Shown here: in pieces, positions 9,032-21,500 of the stretch
Layout of the letters: each line of letters opens with the position of its first letter
Numbering within the stretch: position 1 is the first letter of the stretch
Source: Cyanophora paradoxa
Lineage: Eukaryota > Glaucocystophyceae > Cyanophorales > Cyanophoraceae
NCBI GenBank assembly: GCA_004431415.1
Contig: QPMI01000358.1
Location: 1-36,364, forward strand
Direction: 5' to 3'
DNA length: 36,364 nucleotides
Notes under the pieces: generated by a model
What the model was told of the DNA's origin: nothing
What the model saw: only the letters and a program-made list of their open reading frames with translations
Database searches by the model: none
Program-made: the position numbers and the translations under genes

Positions 9032-9617
9032 CATTCCCGTTCCCGTTTCTACGTCTTGCTCCCCCGGGGCCCTGCATGGGCGGCTGCTCGGGAAGAGTTC
9101 TGCACCTGCCCCTTCAACTTCTCCCTAGGTCCTGCATGAGGCCTCGCGAGCCCGCGCCTTCACTCTCCCACATCGTTCTCCCCTTCTATAGCTCTTCTGA
9201 GAATAATTAAGCTTCCACTAGCTATACTTTTCACATTTCTCGATCTCCGGATCCCTCGATCCGAGGCTCAATCCCTCTTAATTTCTCTCGAGCTCTGGCC
9301 CTAGCTCCTTCTTTTCTCTCGAGCTCTAGCGCCCCGTGGCCAGTACCCCGCCCAGCTCGCTCAGTACCCCGAGTTCAGGTGCGCGCTTCCCGCGGGTCCG
9401 TCGCGCGCCATCCAGCGCGAGAACGACGCGATAGAGCGAGAGAGGTAGCCATGGAGAGCGTGGTTTGCGCCCCTGCAATGCGGAATCGTGGCTGGCCGCG
9501 GGCCGTCGCGGACGACCATTTGCGCAGGTTTCTGGCCAGAAACGCTCGCAAAGCTCGCTTCTCGACTTGCAAAATGGGCCCTCTTCGTGTTGGTGACGAG
9601 TTTCCGCGCGGGTGCGC
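9032..9617. other. Intergenic region between amidase and peroxiredoxin-like genes
   Basis: Lower GC than the amidase gene, with repeated CTCTCGAGCTCTGGC/AGC motifs (about 9285-9330) and pyrimidine-rich stretches. I see no convincing exon. It probably holds the amidase 3' UTR and the promoter of the next gene. Confidence 0.5.
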
Positions 9618-11081
9618 ATGGAGATTGCCCCAGCCTCGGCCCTGCGCGTGGGCGAGCGCGGAGAGTTTGCGCTCTACGCGCGCTTGACATTTCCGCGCGA
9701 TCCTAATTTTTTTGCTGCGCAGTTTCATCGCGTACGATCAGCTGGGCAATGCCATTTCGCTCGACAACCTGCTCGGCGTCAAGAACCTCGTCGTGCGCCG
9801 TGCCTCTCAATTCGTCGCTGTGTGCGGTTTCCGCTCTGACGCGCGTGGTCGCTGCAGGTGTTCTTCATTCCCGGTTCGCTGCCGATCGCGCGGCTACCTT
9901 AATTTGAATTTTGAATTCGATCTGAATTTGATCTGACCGGTCTTCGCTCACAGCGATCCGCGCGACCGTGAAGGACATCAAGCAAGTCGACGTGGAGCGC
10001 GTCGGAAGCAGTGCGCGCGTGTTGTTCCATCCGCCGTCTCGATCTGTCTTCGACGTGCGCTGATTCCGAGTTCCTCGCGCAGCGCACGAGCCGCAGTCGT
10101 CCTCCGTCTTCGACATCTCCACGTACGAGCGGCACTCTCGCGGCGGCATCAAGCTGATTGAGTACTTTGCAAGCCAGGTGTGTTCCGCCGCTTTCCCTGC
10201 AGCTGCCCGGCCGCAGCCCCGCGTGCTCCTGACTTGTGGTGCTGCGATCCTGGTTAGTACCGCCGCGGCTTCCAGGCGATGGGCGCGGAGGTCGTGTGCG
10301 TCTGCCTCGACTCCCAGAAGAACATTGCCGACTGGTACGCCTCCTCAGGCCTAGGCCTGCCTCTAAGCGCTTCGCCCGGGCCTGCTGCTAAACGCTGAAC
10401 GTGCGTATAGGACGAAGAAGCACCCCGTGCCGTTCGCAATTGTGGCGGACCCGGACTGGTCGCTGTCCCGCGCGGCAAAGGTCTCGCCGGCGTAAGCAAT
10501 TCCATTTCGTGATTCGCAACGTCAACTGCAATTCCAACCACATGCTTTCGTGGCCTGCAGATTTGCCTGGCTGCCCAAGAAGGTCTCGTACGTCGTCGAC
10601 CAGCGCGGCATCATTGCGCACGCGAAGGATACGAGCGCGCATGACTTCGACGGCGTACGTCTTTTCCGAAAGACTCTTCCTCCTTGCTAGCAAGCGGCCT
10701 GATCATGACACCGGTTCTGAACAGACGTTTGATGAGCACGTCAAGGTTTCGCTGAAGGTGCTTTTCCATTAATCCAGGATTCAGTCTATACATATAGCCC
10801 CGCCCGGGCTCGTGCTCACCAGGGACATGCACCTGCAGGTCTGCCAGGAGCTGGCGGCGGGCATCGTGCCGGTGGCGCGCAAGGTCGGGTACCTGGACGC
10901 GCTGCTCCCGGCCCTCGGCGTGCCCGCGCTCGTCAAGGAGGCCACCCGCAGTGCGCCGGCTCCGCGCTGTCCTCGCTCGCTCGCTCGAGCTCCGGAACCT
11001 GACTTTGAAGCGCCTGCATGCGCAGTGAAAGAGACCCGCAAGTCGGAGGATGTGGGCTACACCACGCAACACAAGCACTGA
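9618..11081 (+). CDS. Peroxiredoxin Q-like protein without peroxidatic cysteine, extended C-terminus
   Basis: Exons 9618-9679, 9723-9792, 9858-9873, 9954-10010, 10083-10177, 10258-10334, 10411-10491, 10561-10654, 10725-10739, 10785-10950 and 11026-11081 add up to 263 codons in phase. The thioredoxin-fold landmarks are LRVGERGEFALY, LGNAISLDNLLG, KNLVVFFIP, FQAMGAEVVCVCLDSQKNI, VPFAIVADPDW and KVSYVVDQRGIIAHA. In PrxQ/BCP proteins the FFIP strand is followed within about ten residues by the catalytic PxxxTxxC; here it runs into AIRATVKDIKQVD and a Ser-rich insert with no Cys. A 70-residue tail rich in Leu/Ala/Val ends KSEDVGYTTQHKH. The tail exons could belong to another model: reading on after 10739 gives an early stop at 10772, which would end the protein where PrxQ proteins usually end. 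Confidence 0.7.
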
Positions 11082-11785
11082 GCGCCCGCCATGGCCACGG
11101 GTCGCTCTCTCTCCGCGATCGTCGTCCTTTCACACCAAACCACGCCGATCATAGATGTAGATTTATTCCTGCTTTCTTCGTTTTCCCTTCCGATTCTCTA
11201 GATCTTTGGCCCTCGTTCGATCCAGATGAGATCCTGTAGCTAGGCGTTGTCTTCCCATTCGAATCGATTTTCTTCAATCATTCAGTGCGCGCGAACGCAT
11301 GGGCACGCATGCATATGGCATGCGACGCCGGTATACGTACCAGTCGTGTTTCGATTTGCGCCCAGTTGGACAGGCTTCAATTTGCAGGCGTTCTGGCGGA
11401 CATAAAGGGCCTTGCAATAATTACACAGCGCTATCAACGCAGAAATTCGAACAGCATATAGATGCGGAAACAGCCTTCGACGTGTCGCCTGGACATATTC
11501 GCGCCGATATGCAGCCCTGCGCTCATGCAGCCATTTGCGCCCCATCCGTGGCATCCTCCCCTCGCGCCTGTACCCCGGACGACCCGTCGGACCGGTGCCG
11601 GAGCGTCCTCTGACCTCTTCAAGAGCATGGGGCGCGAAGCGCTGCAAGCCCCATCGCACCCTAAAACGCCCTCCAACGCCCTCCTCCCCCGCTGCTGGCC
11701 GGATCGAGCGAATAAGGAGCGCCAGCATTCGACATCAGTCACATATGCACCGAAGCATCGCCGGGGCTGTCGAAATCGCGGGTCG

Positions 11786-11786
<1 letters not shown>

Positions 11787-11818
<32 letters not shown>
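11787..11818 (+). repeat. 32-bp poly-G tract
   Basis: Uninterrupted run of 32 G. It can form G-quadruplex structures and is a likely site of length polymorphism or assembly error. Confidence 0.95.
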
Positions 11819-11819
<1 letters not shown>

Positions 11820-12367
11820 GGTACGCAGCTTAACTGCCGCCGAGGGGCGCGTGCTGCAAATTTTGAGGGCGGACGGGGACGCCGCTCGCGGCGCTGCAGC
11901 TTGTCCCGAGAGCTCGGGCTTGCTCATTCCAGCGGAACTGTTCCTTCTTGCAATTGTGTATTGTCAGAAGCACCTATGGGCTAGCCGATGGACAGAGGGG
12001 ATGCATATGGCGCCCAGGGCGGCGCCACGCATGCGCAGGGCAGGGGAAAGCGGGGGGTGGGGAAGCGGGGCGGGGCAGCAGGGTGGCTCTGGGGGAGGGA
12101 CGTGTCGACGGGAGATCGAAGGTGGGGGCGGGAGAGGAGGAGTGGGGCGAGGAGGGAGAGGAGGAAGGTAGGGGGCCGGAGGACGCCCTGGCGGTCTCTG
12201 GGGGAGAGCGAAGGGCGGGCGGGGGGAGCGCCGGTGGATATCCTGACGCAAAGATCGTGTAGTGAGTGAGAGAGGACAGAGTTGGCGGGCGGCCGCGGCT
12301 GCTCATGAGACGGCCACGGGCGGAACTCTCCGGCGCCCGTGCCGGCCGCGGCACCGCGCGCTAGATC

Positions 12368-12421
12368 CCCATCCCGCCCCCCCCCTCCCCCCCCCCCCCA
12401 CCTCCCCCCCCCACCCCCCCC
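12368..12421 (+). repeat. C-rich low-complexity tract
   Basis: Runs of 8-12 C broken by single T or A bases. The complementary strand is a candidate G-quadruplex region. Confidence 0.9.
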
Positions 12422-12538
12422 GGTTGCCGTACGACGTAGGTTTCGATTTCATTGCTTAAACTAGGGCATTAGCATTAGCTGCGGGTTTCGAATTCATAGC
12501 AACTGCTTAATGATAAGCTAGAAAAAGGCTGCTGCCTA

Positions 12539-12599
12539 GCCTAAATATCAATTACATCATTAAATATCATGGTGCCTAAATATCAATTACATCATTAAA
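12539..12599 (+). repeat. Two direct repeats of 26 bp spaced 35 bp apart
   Basis: GCCTAAATATCAATTACATC plus the following ATTAAA occurs at 12539-12564 and again at 12574-12599. The second copy contains the stop codon and last codons (DVIDI) of the giant minus-strand gene, so the first copy is a duplicated gene end lying in the 3' UTR. Confidence 0.9.
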
Positions 12600-15500
12600 A
12601 ACTGACACGCGGGAACTGTCAAGCGAGGACGATGTCGAAATTGCCGCTGCAGGCCTGGGAAGAAATACGTTCACGGATGCAGGCCTTGGAATAAATACGT
12701 TCACGGTTGCCGGCCGTAGGAATATATTCACTGTCTCTTGATCTGAGCTCGACTCGCGATCGCCCGCTGTGCGTGTGTATCCGGATCCGGCTACAGACGA
12801 ATTCAATGATGTAGCTCGCGACCTCGTGCCCGCACTGCTGCGAATTCCGTCCTTCCTTCCAGCCACTCTCCAGGTGCCCTGCAGCTGAGATACCAGTGAG
12901 TTAATGATCACATGGAGAAGTAGAGTCGTGCGACGAGCTAAAAGCGTCCCACAGACGTCTGTTGGAAGACAGTGAACCTGAAACAGTTTGAGCGCTGTAT
13001 AATACGCGACGACGAGCTGGCCGACGGCCTCGAAGGCACCGCCGACCAACGCGGCGACGTCCGCTGCCGTGTCCAAGTAGCTCGCGCGAATCACACGAGA
13101 CACCTAAGGTTTCCATGAAACGCGGTTCGCGCCGGGAAGGTTGGATCGGGGCGGCGCACGAGCAGGTAGGCGTCGTTGACCTCGAAGGCGGCGCGAAAGC
13201 CGACCGACTCCACCGCGCACTCCGGCTCGGAGAGCCGCCGCGTGAGCGAGCAGAGCCCCTGCGGAAGCCCGCTTAAATTGCAATGCTGGGATTGCCGCAC
13301 TTCGTTGCAATCACTCACGAACGAGGCCTCGTCCCGCTCGGAGAGGCGATTATCGGCCTGCCGCAGCGCCGCCTCGTACCGCGGGGGCCCGTCCGCCTCG
13401 TGCTCGAAGTGCAGGGCCGTGAGGAGGATGGGGACCGTCACAGGCAGCGTCCCGCGGAACACCGTCGGCTTCCTTTCTCCGGATCCGTGCGTCATCACCA
13501 CGCCGCTTATCGAAGCGTACTTCGGCACCTGCGCAACGGTTGAGCCATTCGCTTTGTGCAGGTCGCGCGGGGTCCCAGTCTAGGAGAGCACCTTGACTGA
13601 GTAGCGGACGGCCATGGCGAACGCGAGGCGGGACACGATGCGGAAGTCGACGGCGACGCTTGTGGAGCTCGAGGACTGTCCCGAGCCGGCGGACGAGGCG
13701 ATCCGGCAGTTGCCGCACCGCCACGTCACGCTGCACGTTTGGCCCGAGAGCGATGTCAGCGCGGAGCTCGCGCATTACGATTAATTAACTCGAGCATTGG
13801 ATGCGATAATTCTTCGCGGTGACCAGGACGCACATGCAGGAACGTTGGGAGGCACTGTACACCGCCGCTGCCACCGGCGGCTGCGTCTCGTCCACGTGCA
13901 GGATCGAGCGCCAGGAAACAATGACGCCCTCGAGCTCCTGAGTCGCGTTTGGCGACGGTCCAAGGAGGCTCGAGAGATTCAAGTCCGTCTGATGCCGAAC
14001 GACGCACGACCGTGCCGCTGTCACCGCTTTCTCAGCGCGCAGCAAGCGGACATATGCGTGAAAAATGCGAGGGCTGACCCGTCCATCCAAGGAAGCTCGC
14101 CGACGCCTCGACAGGACCTGAGATTGCGCTCGCCGAGGGGGAGGTCCCGGGCAGCAGCGTTTGAATGGTCTCGTAGTTTGCAATGCTCTGCGCGGGATAG
14201 TGCACGTGACAGGAGCTTAAGCCCAAAAGAAAGCAGCTGCAGGTAAAAATAGCAGCTGCAGGTCGCAGGTTTGTACGCACGAATTGGAGGATGACGAAAG
14301 AAGCTGACAAAAGAACGAATTGGAGAGCAACGAAAGAAAATGAGAACGGTATAGAAATTGATTGCAGCGACACGCTCGGGTGAATTATTTGCAAATATTC
14401 ACCCGCGAGGAGGATCGCGCCAGCTCCGATCAGCGTCGCGACTGAACCGGCGACGGACTGCTCTGTATCATTGGGCGCAGGTGCGCATGCAAGTGCCGTC
14501 TTTGCAGCGGAGATTTCCTCCGTGTACAGAAGATCCAGCCTGGAAACCTGTCGCACCGTATAAAATGGACATGGCTAGAACGCCGCTGCTGCCGTCGAGG
14601 CCAGAAATAGGCCGCGCGCACCCGCTTGATCCGTTTCGCCTTCATGATCAGATTATAATAGCTGTATAGTGCCGACCGAGAGCGAAGAGCGAACTGCTTC
14701 GATGTTTGGACCGACATCGCGGATCCGGAGCAGCGAGAAACTGCAGTTTAGATCTATTTCTGCGCACCCCCACGTGGATGTAGCACATCAGAAGGAGGCC
14801 GGCGAGAAGAGTCGCCACGCCGACACCGCCCGCCAGAATGGCGAAGGTGCGATACAGGCGCTGCTTTGCCACCTCCTCCGTCTTGATCTCCTGCATGCAC
14901 ATGTACGTGAGCCAGATTTCGCTGTTTTGAGTGGACTAGTAGTCGCAATTTAGAGCTGCGCGCGCGCTCTGCATTGCGAACCGCTTTGGTGACGCTGGCT
15001 GCGTTCGTGTCGTACACGACCTCCTCGGTGAGCAGATCGACGTCGACACTCTCCTCCTGCGCCGCCGTCGTCGCTGGCCATGGTGCCGCGTCGGCGTCCG
15101 CGGCTCCGAGAAGACGCCTGCCGCTGGCGGCTCGTAGCGACGGCGACCGCAACCGCCGCCTGCTGCAGAACGGGGTTCCGGAGCGCCCCAAGCCTCGTCA
15201 GCGCGCCTCGAGCTCCACGCTCATGATCAGGACTAAGGCTCGAATTTCGAAGACGGACCGCGACGAGGTTCGAGAGCCCATCTCGACGAGGTCCTCAGCA
15301 GTTCGGCCGATGAGGTCTCTAAAAAAGGAGACGTCGATCGGCTCCGACGTTGCCTGAGCGCTGCGGTCAGCTTTTGTTGGCGCGCCCTTATTGAGAGCTA
15401 GAGCGTGCGCGATCACCAGCGGGCAGAGCTGCGCGTCTCTGCACTCCTTGCACACGGTTGCGCCGGCCTCGGGCGCGAAAGTGCCCGAGGGACTTGAGGA

Positions 15501-18500
15501 TAGAAACGAAACCCTCAGTGATGCACACGACGTGGTACATGAGCTCAATGAACAAAACATCACAAACCAGGGCGCGCAGTAGGACAGGGACTTGTTTCGA
15601 AAAGTGCCGGGCTCGCACAGCTTGCAGTACGTCTGAAGCTCGTCGCTCTGTTTGTGATTGCCGGCTCGTCAGCCAACTCTAACATGCATATGCGGCGACA
15701 ATTGCAATGCATCGCATCGCACCACATAGCCCTCTGCGCATGCGGTGCACCCGGTAGATCCTTCGGCGGAGACCGAGTTTGCGGGGCACCGGGCGCAGCG
15801 CTCGGAGCCAGGGGGGAGCTGCCGGCCGGGCGGGCAGGCGGCGCAGCGAGTGCGAGTCGGATCGGACACGAAGCCGGACGGGCAGCGAGCACAGGCGGCA
15901 TCTGAACGGAGTGGGCATCGCCGGTCAGCGCGTCCGATACGAGGACATGTACAGTCTCCGGAATAATTCGGTCAAACCTCCCGCATTGGAAACACTGAGC
16001 GGTCCGCACAAAGCGCAAACTCCCTCCTTTGGAAAGTACCCGGCACTGCAGTCTGCGACGGCGCAGTTCGAGCGCATTGTCAAGAGCTGATTGCGCGACG
16101 GCTGCGCATGAGGACAGAAGCTTAAGCGTGCGTACTTTGACAGCGTCTTCGATCCTCCGATGGGACCTGGCCGGGAGGGCTAAAACCTCGTCAGCCTCGA
16201 ACGCAGTGTCGAACTCAGAAAGGGAGCACCAGAGCGTGCAGGCCGCGGATCCCTCGAATTGAGCGACGCGCCCCGCCGGGCATTGCTCGCATCTTGCCAG
16301 CGAGGCGCCCGTGGGTCTGAAGGTTCCCTGCGAAAGAAAGTGAGCATGAGCATCAGTGCATTGGGCCGAAATAAAACGACGAAAGCTGAGATTTGAAAAG
16401 ACGCACGGGAGCACACGGCAGGCAAGAGCGGCGGTCCGGGGTCGAAATGAATCCCTGAAGAGCAAATTTGTATTTGCATTGAGGATTTGAGCGAATTCGA
16501 AGCCGAGTCGAGTAGAAGGCGCACGGGGGGGCATTCTGTGCATTTGAAAGGCGTGCCCTCCTTGGGCGCGTGGTGGCTGCCGGGGCACTGAATATGTGAA
16601 ATCAGCACCGCGCTCAGTGCCCGTTGCAGGTCACGTTTACTCGAAAACTCGCACCGCAACGCACTGCAGCGTCCCGTTCGGCATATACGTGCCTGCGAGC
16701 GAGGCGCAAGTCACGGAAGGTTTCCGACATTCGCCTCAATGCGCTCGATTCGCACCCGAATCGCATCTGCGCACGCACATAAAATAATCAGAGCCCGCGA
16801 TTCCAATGCCACCCGTGAGATCGGGTACGCGACGATCGAAGCGGCGCACCGTATGCACTTCGTTGAATCGCCGGAAGGGAACGATCCGGGAGGGCACTCG
16901 AGGCAGCGGTCGGGGGTCGCGGGGGGCGACCAGGTCCCCTACAAAGCGCACATCGCCCAGCTGCGGTCAGCCCCGGAACACATGCAAGAGATGGAATTGC
17001 AGTTCCGCGCACTGCTTTGCAAGGAAGGCAGGAGTTCTGCATTAGGCCCCCGACGCGCCCGTCAGTGTTGGCGTGCGTCGCGTTGTCATGCGGCGGCGCG
17101 GGCGCCCGCACCGTGCCGTTCGGCTGGAAGGTGCCGCTGCTGCACTCGAGGCATTGCGTTCTGTGCGGGGGCACGTGCACGTGGGCTGATCGAGCTGACG
17201 GAGACAGAGACAGCAAATTGAGCGCACCTGTCTGAGTTGCTGATGTACCCGCGCGGGCACGGCAGACACGAGGAAGCGCCGGCAGCGCTGATGAAGCCAT
17301 CCGGGCAGGGCGCGGCGGGGGAGGGCGGCACGCAGAAGAATCCCGCGCGGCACAGATCGCACGACGTGCCCTTCCGGATCCTCGCCTCCGTCCCGGCATC
17401 ACTGCGCGTGCCCAGCGCAGAACAGGTCATCGGTCTGTTAATGTCGGACGCAGCCGTTCGCGCACCATAGAACGCAAGTGGCGGAGCCCCGTGTCGACAC
17501 GTGTCCAACCGGGCACTGCCCGCACAGAGCGAATTGCTAAATACATATTATATCTGAAACGCATGTATATGCATGCGCACCTCAGAGCAGGAGGACATGT
17601 TTGACGATCGGAACATGCCTGCCGGACAGGGGCTGGGCGAATGTGAGCTCATCGCCTCGATCCAGCCGCTTGAATGTTTGAACGCACGAGCAACCCTGCC
17701 CGTCGGGTTCCACTACTGTCCCCGGCGCGCTGTTCGAGGGGAGGCGCGCGTCAGCTCTCCGTGCGACACATGCAGGACCCGCGCGCTGATCATGACTGCA
17801 GCCCGCACCACTCGAGACAGGCCGCGAGGCCGGCTCCGGGTGCGTACGTGTTGCCGACGCACACTTGGCACTGGTGATTAATCTCGATCGTTCCTGCGAT
17901 GGCGCCAACCAAAATCAACCCATACGAGTATTTGGGCGCTGGGACGGCGCGCACCGGGTCTGCAGGGGCTACACGATGTCCTCTCGGAATTCGGTGCGGT
18001 TCCCGGCCCGCAGACGGTGTAGTTGCGGGAGCCGGGAAGTGCGACTGCCCCCCACGGCGCCGCCATGCACTCCGGCATCGGATCATGCCTGAAGAAGCCC
18101 CCAAAGCAAGCTGTCGAATCGATTTCGCGGGGGTCAAGCACTGGATGAGAACTGGGCGGAGAGCTAGAGGAACGCACGGCTGCACTTCTGGCCGTCCGCG
18201 GCCGACTCGAAGCCCTCCCCGCACGGTTCGCAGGAGGTGCTCCCGGGGAGGGTGGCGACGCTGTTCAATGCGCACGGGAGGCAAGATTCGTTCACCTGGT
18301 AGGATCCTGCGGTTGCCGAGATGATTAATTGGAGGCTCGCACGTTCACACGCGCGCTGCTACAGCTGCAGGTGGGCACCAGGACGGCACAGGATGCACTC
18401 TGACTTCGGGCCGTTCGGAACGGATCCGATCGCACACGTGTCGTAAGTCGCGCTCCCCGCAAGAGCGATGGCGCTCGGCGGGACGGGAATGCAGTCCGAG

Positions 18501-21500
18501 GCGTTCTGGGGCCGGAAGGTCCCCGCGCCACACGGGACGCACTTCTGCTGGTCGGCTGCGGCAACGCTGCCGGCGGCGCACGCTTCGCAAACGGTGACTC
18601 CGTCCATGGAAGATACATGGTTGTGGGGGCACCTGCAGAGCCGTGAAGGTCATTTGCAGACAAGCAAAGCGATCACGCAATGAGAACCGGCACTGACGTC
18701 TCGCAAACGCCGTCGTTCTCGTAGCTCCCCTTCGCGCAAGGGATGCACCCGGTCTTGGGGCCGTTGGGGACGGTGCCGGGCAGGCAGAACGTGGGCTCCG
18801 CCCGGACAGCACCCGAAACACTCTTGGGCGGCACGGGCTCGCACGCAGACATGTTTGCCGCGCGGTACGCGCCTGCCAGACAAGGAAGGCAGATCTGTGA
18901 AGCCACGTATGTATCAGAACGAGTTGGAGAGCCGCGACTCGCGATCGTGGTTCCATTCGAACCTGAGAGCTCGCGTCTGCCACGTGCCCCGGCTCGCACG
19001 CAGTGCAGTTTTCGCTTCCCAGAAACGGAGTCACGTGATTCAGCGGACATCTGCACGTGTACACTCTTGATCAAAGACGATGTCAATACGAGCATGCATA
19101 TATACCTGCTGCACGTGGTTGCGTTGCTCTTGTAGCTTCCTTTGAGTTTCAATCGCATCGCACAGATCATAATCAGCGAGAATCTGCAGAGTTGCGCATC
19201 CGGGAGCCTCGGAGCTTGATTACCTTTTGGACAGGGCACGCAGACGCTGGAGCTGAGAACGTTCGGGATGTGCCCCCGCCCACAGGGCGTGTAACTGGAA
19301 GAGGCCGCAGGAGCGACGGCTCCCTCAGCCACGCGCTCACACGTCGTCATCGACGCCGACCGGTAGTATCCTGATTCCAAAATCAGGAATTACATATGCA
19401 CAGAACGGCGCCCGCCAAAGCTATGCAGAAGCGGGGCACCGGCGGGGCATGGAAGACACGATTGCATGTCCGGCGCGCTGATGTACCCAGGTGCACAGGT
19501 CGGACACGTCGTTGAGCCCTCTTGCGATGCGAACGTGTTGAACGAACACCTGTGACAGTTTCACTCAGGAAACGCTGATCCATCGCGAGGCGGGAATCAG
19601 CTTCCAAAGAAGTAAACCTTTGGCAGTCGTTTCCTTCTGCAAAAGAACCTTTCGGGCATCGAAGACACCTGCCTCAAGAATCAATGTGCTTTCACTAAAG
19701 GGTTTACGTTTGCGACAACAGGAAGCGCAGTAGGAAAACGCACTCGCTCCTCTCCACATTTGGAACCGTGCCATTGCTGCAAATCTCGCTCTCCCCGGCG
19801 CCTGCAGGTGCGACGCTAAACACATCCACGGGGACACAGGACAAGCTGCTGGCGTTCCGGTATGTGCCTGCCACAGCCCGCCCGCAATATAATCAGCTGC
19901 GTGCCTCGCGAAAATGCGGCTGCAAAGAAAGCGCTGAAGAGTGCGGGCTGAACCGCACCGGGCCCGCAAAGCAAGCAGAACCGCGAGTCGGCAGAGGAAA
20001 CCGCTCCCGCCGCGCACGCCGTGCAGGCTTGCGAGCCGGGAAGGGGCGCCACAGTGTGAAGCGGGCAGCTCGTGCACAAGCCAGGGCTCTCTTCGTACGT
20101 TCCTGCTGGACACTGCGCACAGCTCATGATCAGCTACACTCGCCCACAATCAGCATTCTACACCACGGGAGCTCACCTGGGTGCACTGCAGCCTAGTAGG
20201 GCCCGAAACAAAGCCTGGGCCGCACGCGACGGGGCTCCCTTGCCCCGTGCACATGGTGTCAATGGGGCACAAGGTGCACTCGTCCGTCCCGTTGACGGCG
20301 TAGTATCCAAGGGGGCAGCGCCTGCACCCGTCGCGCCGGACTGTGGTGACTCGCCCCTGCACATCACGCAGCGCAGGTGAGATACAGGCCCTTGGCGATT
20401 CGCTGCGCGATATTCAACCACCGCGTCCCGCGCGCGCACCTCGGGGCAAGATAAGCAGCTTCCATTCCGGCCCTCCGGGCTCCAGGTGCCTTAGGTTAAC
20501 GGTAAGAGGTACACCTGGGCTCCGGTACGACCGGCGCTCGCTCACGCGCACCGCTGGGGCAGTCGGTGCAGGGAGCGCCGGCTCGCGGCTGGTACTGCCC
20601 AGCGTCGCACGGCCTGCAGCCTGTGGAGGCCGCGTTGCGAACGTAGCCGGGGGGGCCTGCGGTCGAGCGGTGGCAAGCGACATAACCGTTAACGCTTGGC
20701 ATTGATTGCACTGTCTGGAGCCTGCAAAAAGTGCGTACACGAGTTGCAGCTTGTCGCGCCGCTTAGGGACCATTCGGTGGCCGAGCACATCCAGCACTCT
20801 CGCATGTTTGGATCGAACGCATGGGTGGCAAGGTATGACCCTGCAGGACTGTGGGGAAAACAATAAGGGGACGGTTGGAAGGAAGCATGCGCATGCAGCA
20901 GCAGCACTATTTGCTTTGTAATTACAGTGGGTCGCAAACATGCACCATGTCAAGCAGGCGCCGGTCCACCCCTGACTCAACGTGAAGCCGTTGCTGCCGC
21001 AAGCAGTGCACGGCTGCCCGGGAGCGAGGGCCGAAGCGTGCATCGGGCACTCTGCGGTCGAGTCGACGGCCGCGAGTTGAGTGCTGGCCTCAGGGGCGCG
21101 TCCCCCTCAATGTAGTAATTGTCCATGAACAAAACGCACCGTAGCACGACGAGGACCCGTTCGTGGACCACGTGCTACGCGCGTGCAAGGTGTCAAGAAT
21201 AAGCAGAGCGCGGGTATATATCTGCTACGCAATTTTTAATTTAATACAAAAAGTGCGATCACACCCCCACGGACACGTTGTACAGTTCTTGCTCCCCGCT
21301 TCGCTGAACTTTCCAGGTGGACACAGAGGGGCGTCTGTATCCAGCAAGAGCCCTTCTACCTGCGAGTACCGTCCTGGATGCCGGACGCGTGTCAGGCTCC
21401 GAACCGGAAAGTTGGGACGGCACGTCTACATGATCATGAGCGCGAGCCTGCAGGAAGGGGCTTGCACAAGTCGGCGGTCGCGACGGACTGGTTGAAGAGG

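Larger units (their letters stand above)
11082..12575. other. Non-coding stretch with homopolymer and G/C-skewed tracts
   Basis: I find no exon series with family similarity. The left part (11082-11780) is mixed sequence; 11990-12250 is strongly purine/G-rich on the plus strand; 12368-12421 is almost pure C. It separates a plus-strand gene end from the 3' end of the giant minus-strand gene, so it likely contains both 3' UTRs. Confidence 0.5.

Noticed and set aside
11290-11740. Open frames between the peroxiredoxin-like gene and the poly-G tract
   Set aside because: No family-like motifs, no paired splice signals and no codon bias on either strand.
11787-12421. CRISPR-like or telomeric repeat suggested by the G and C runs
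   Set aside because: Only homopolymer-type runs; there is no repeat-spacer structure or telomere unit.
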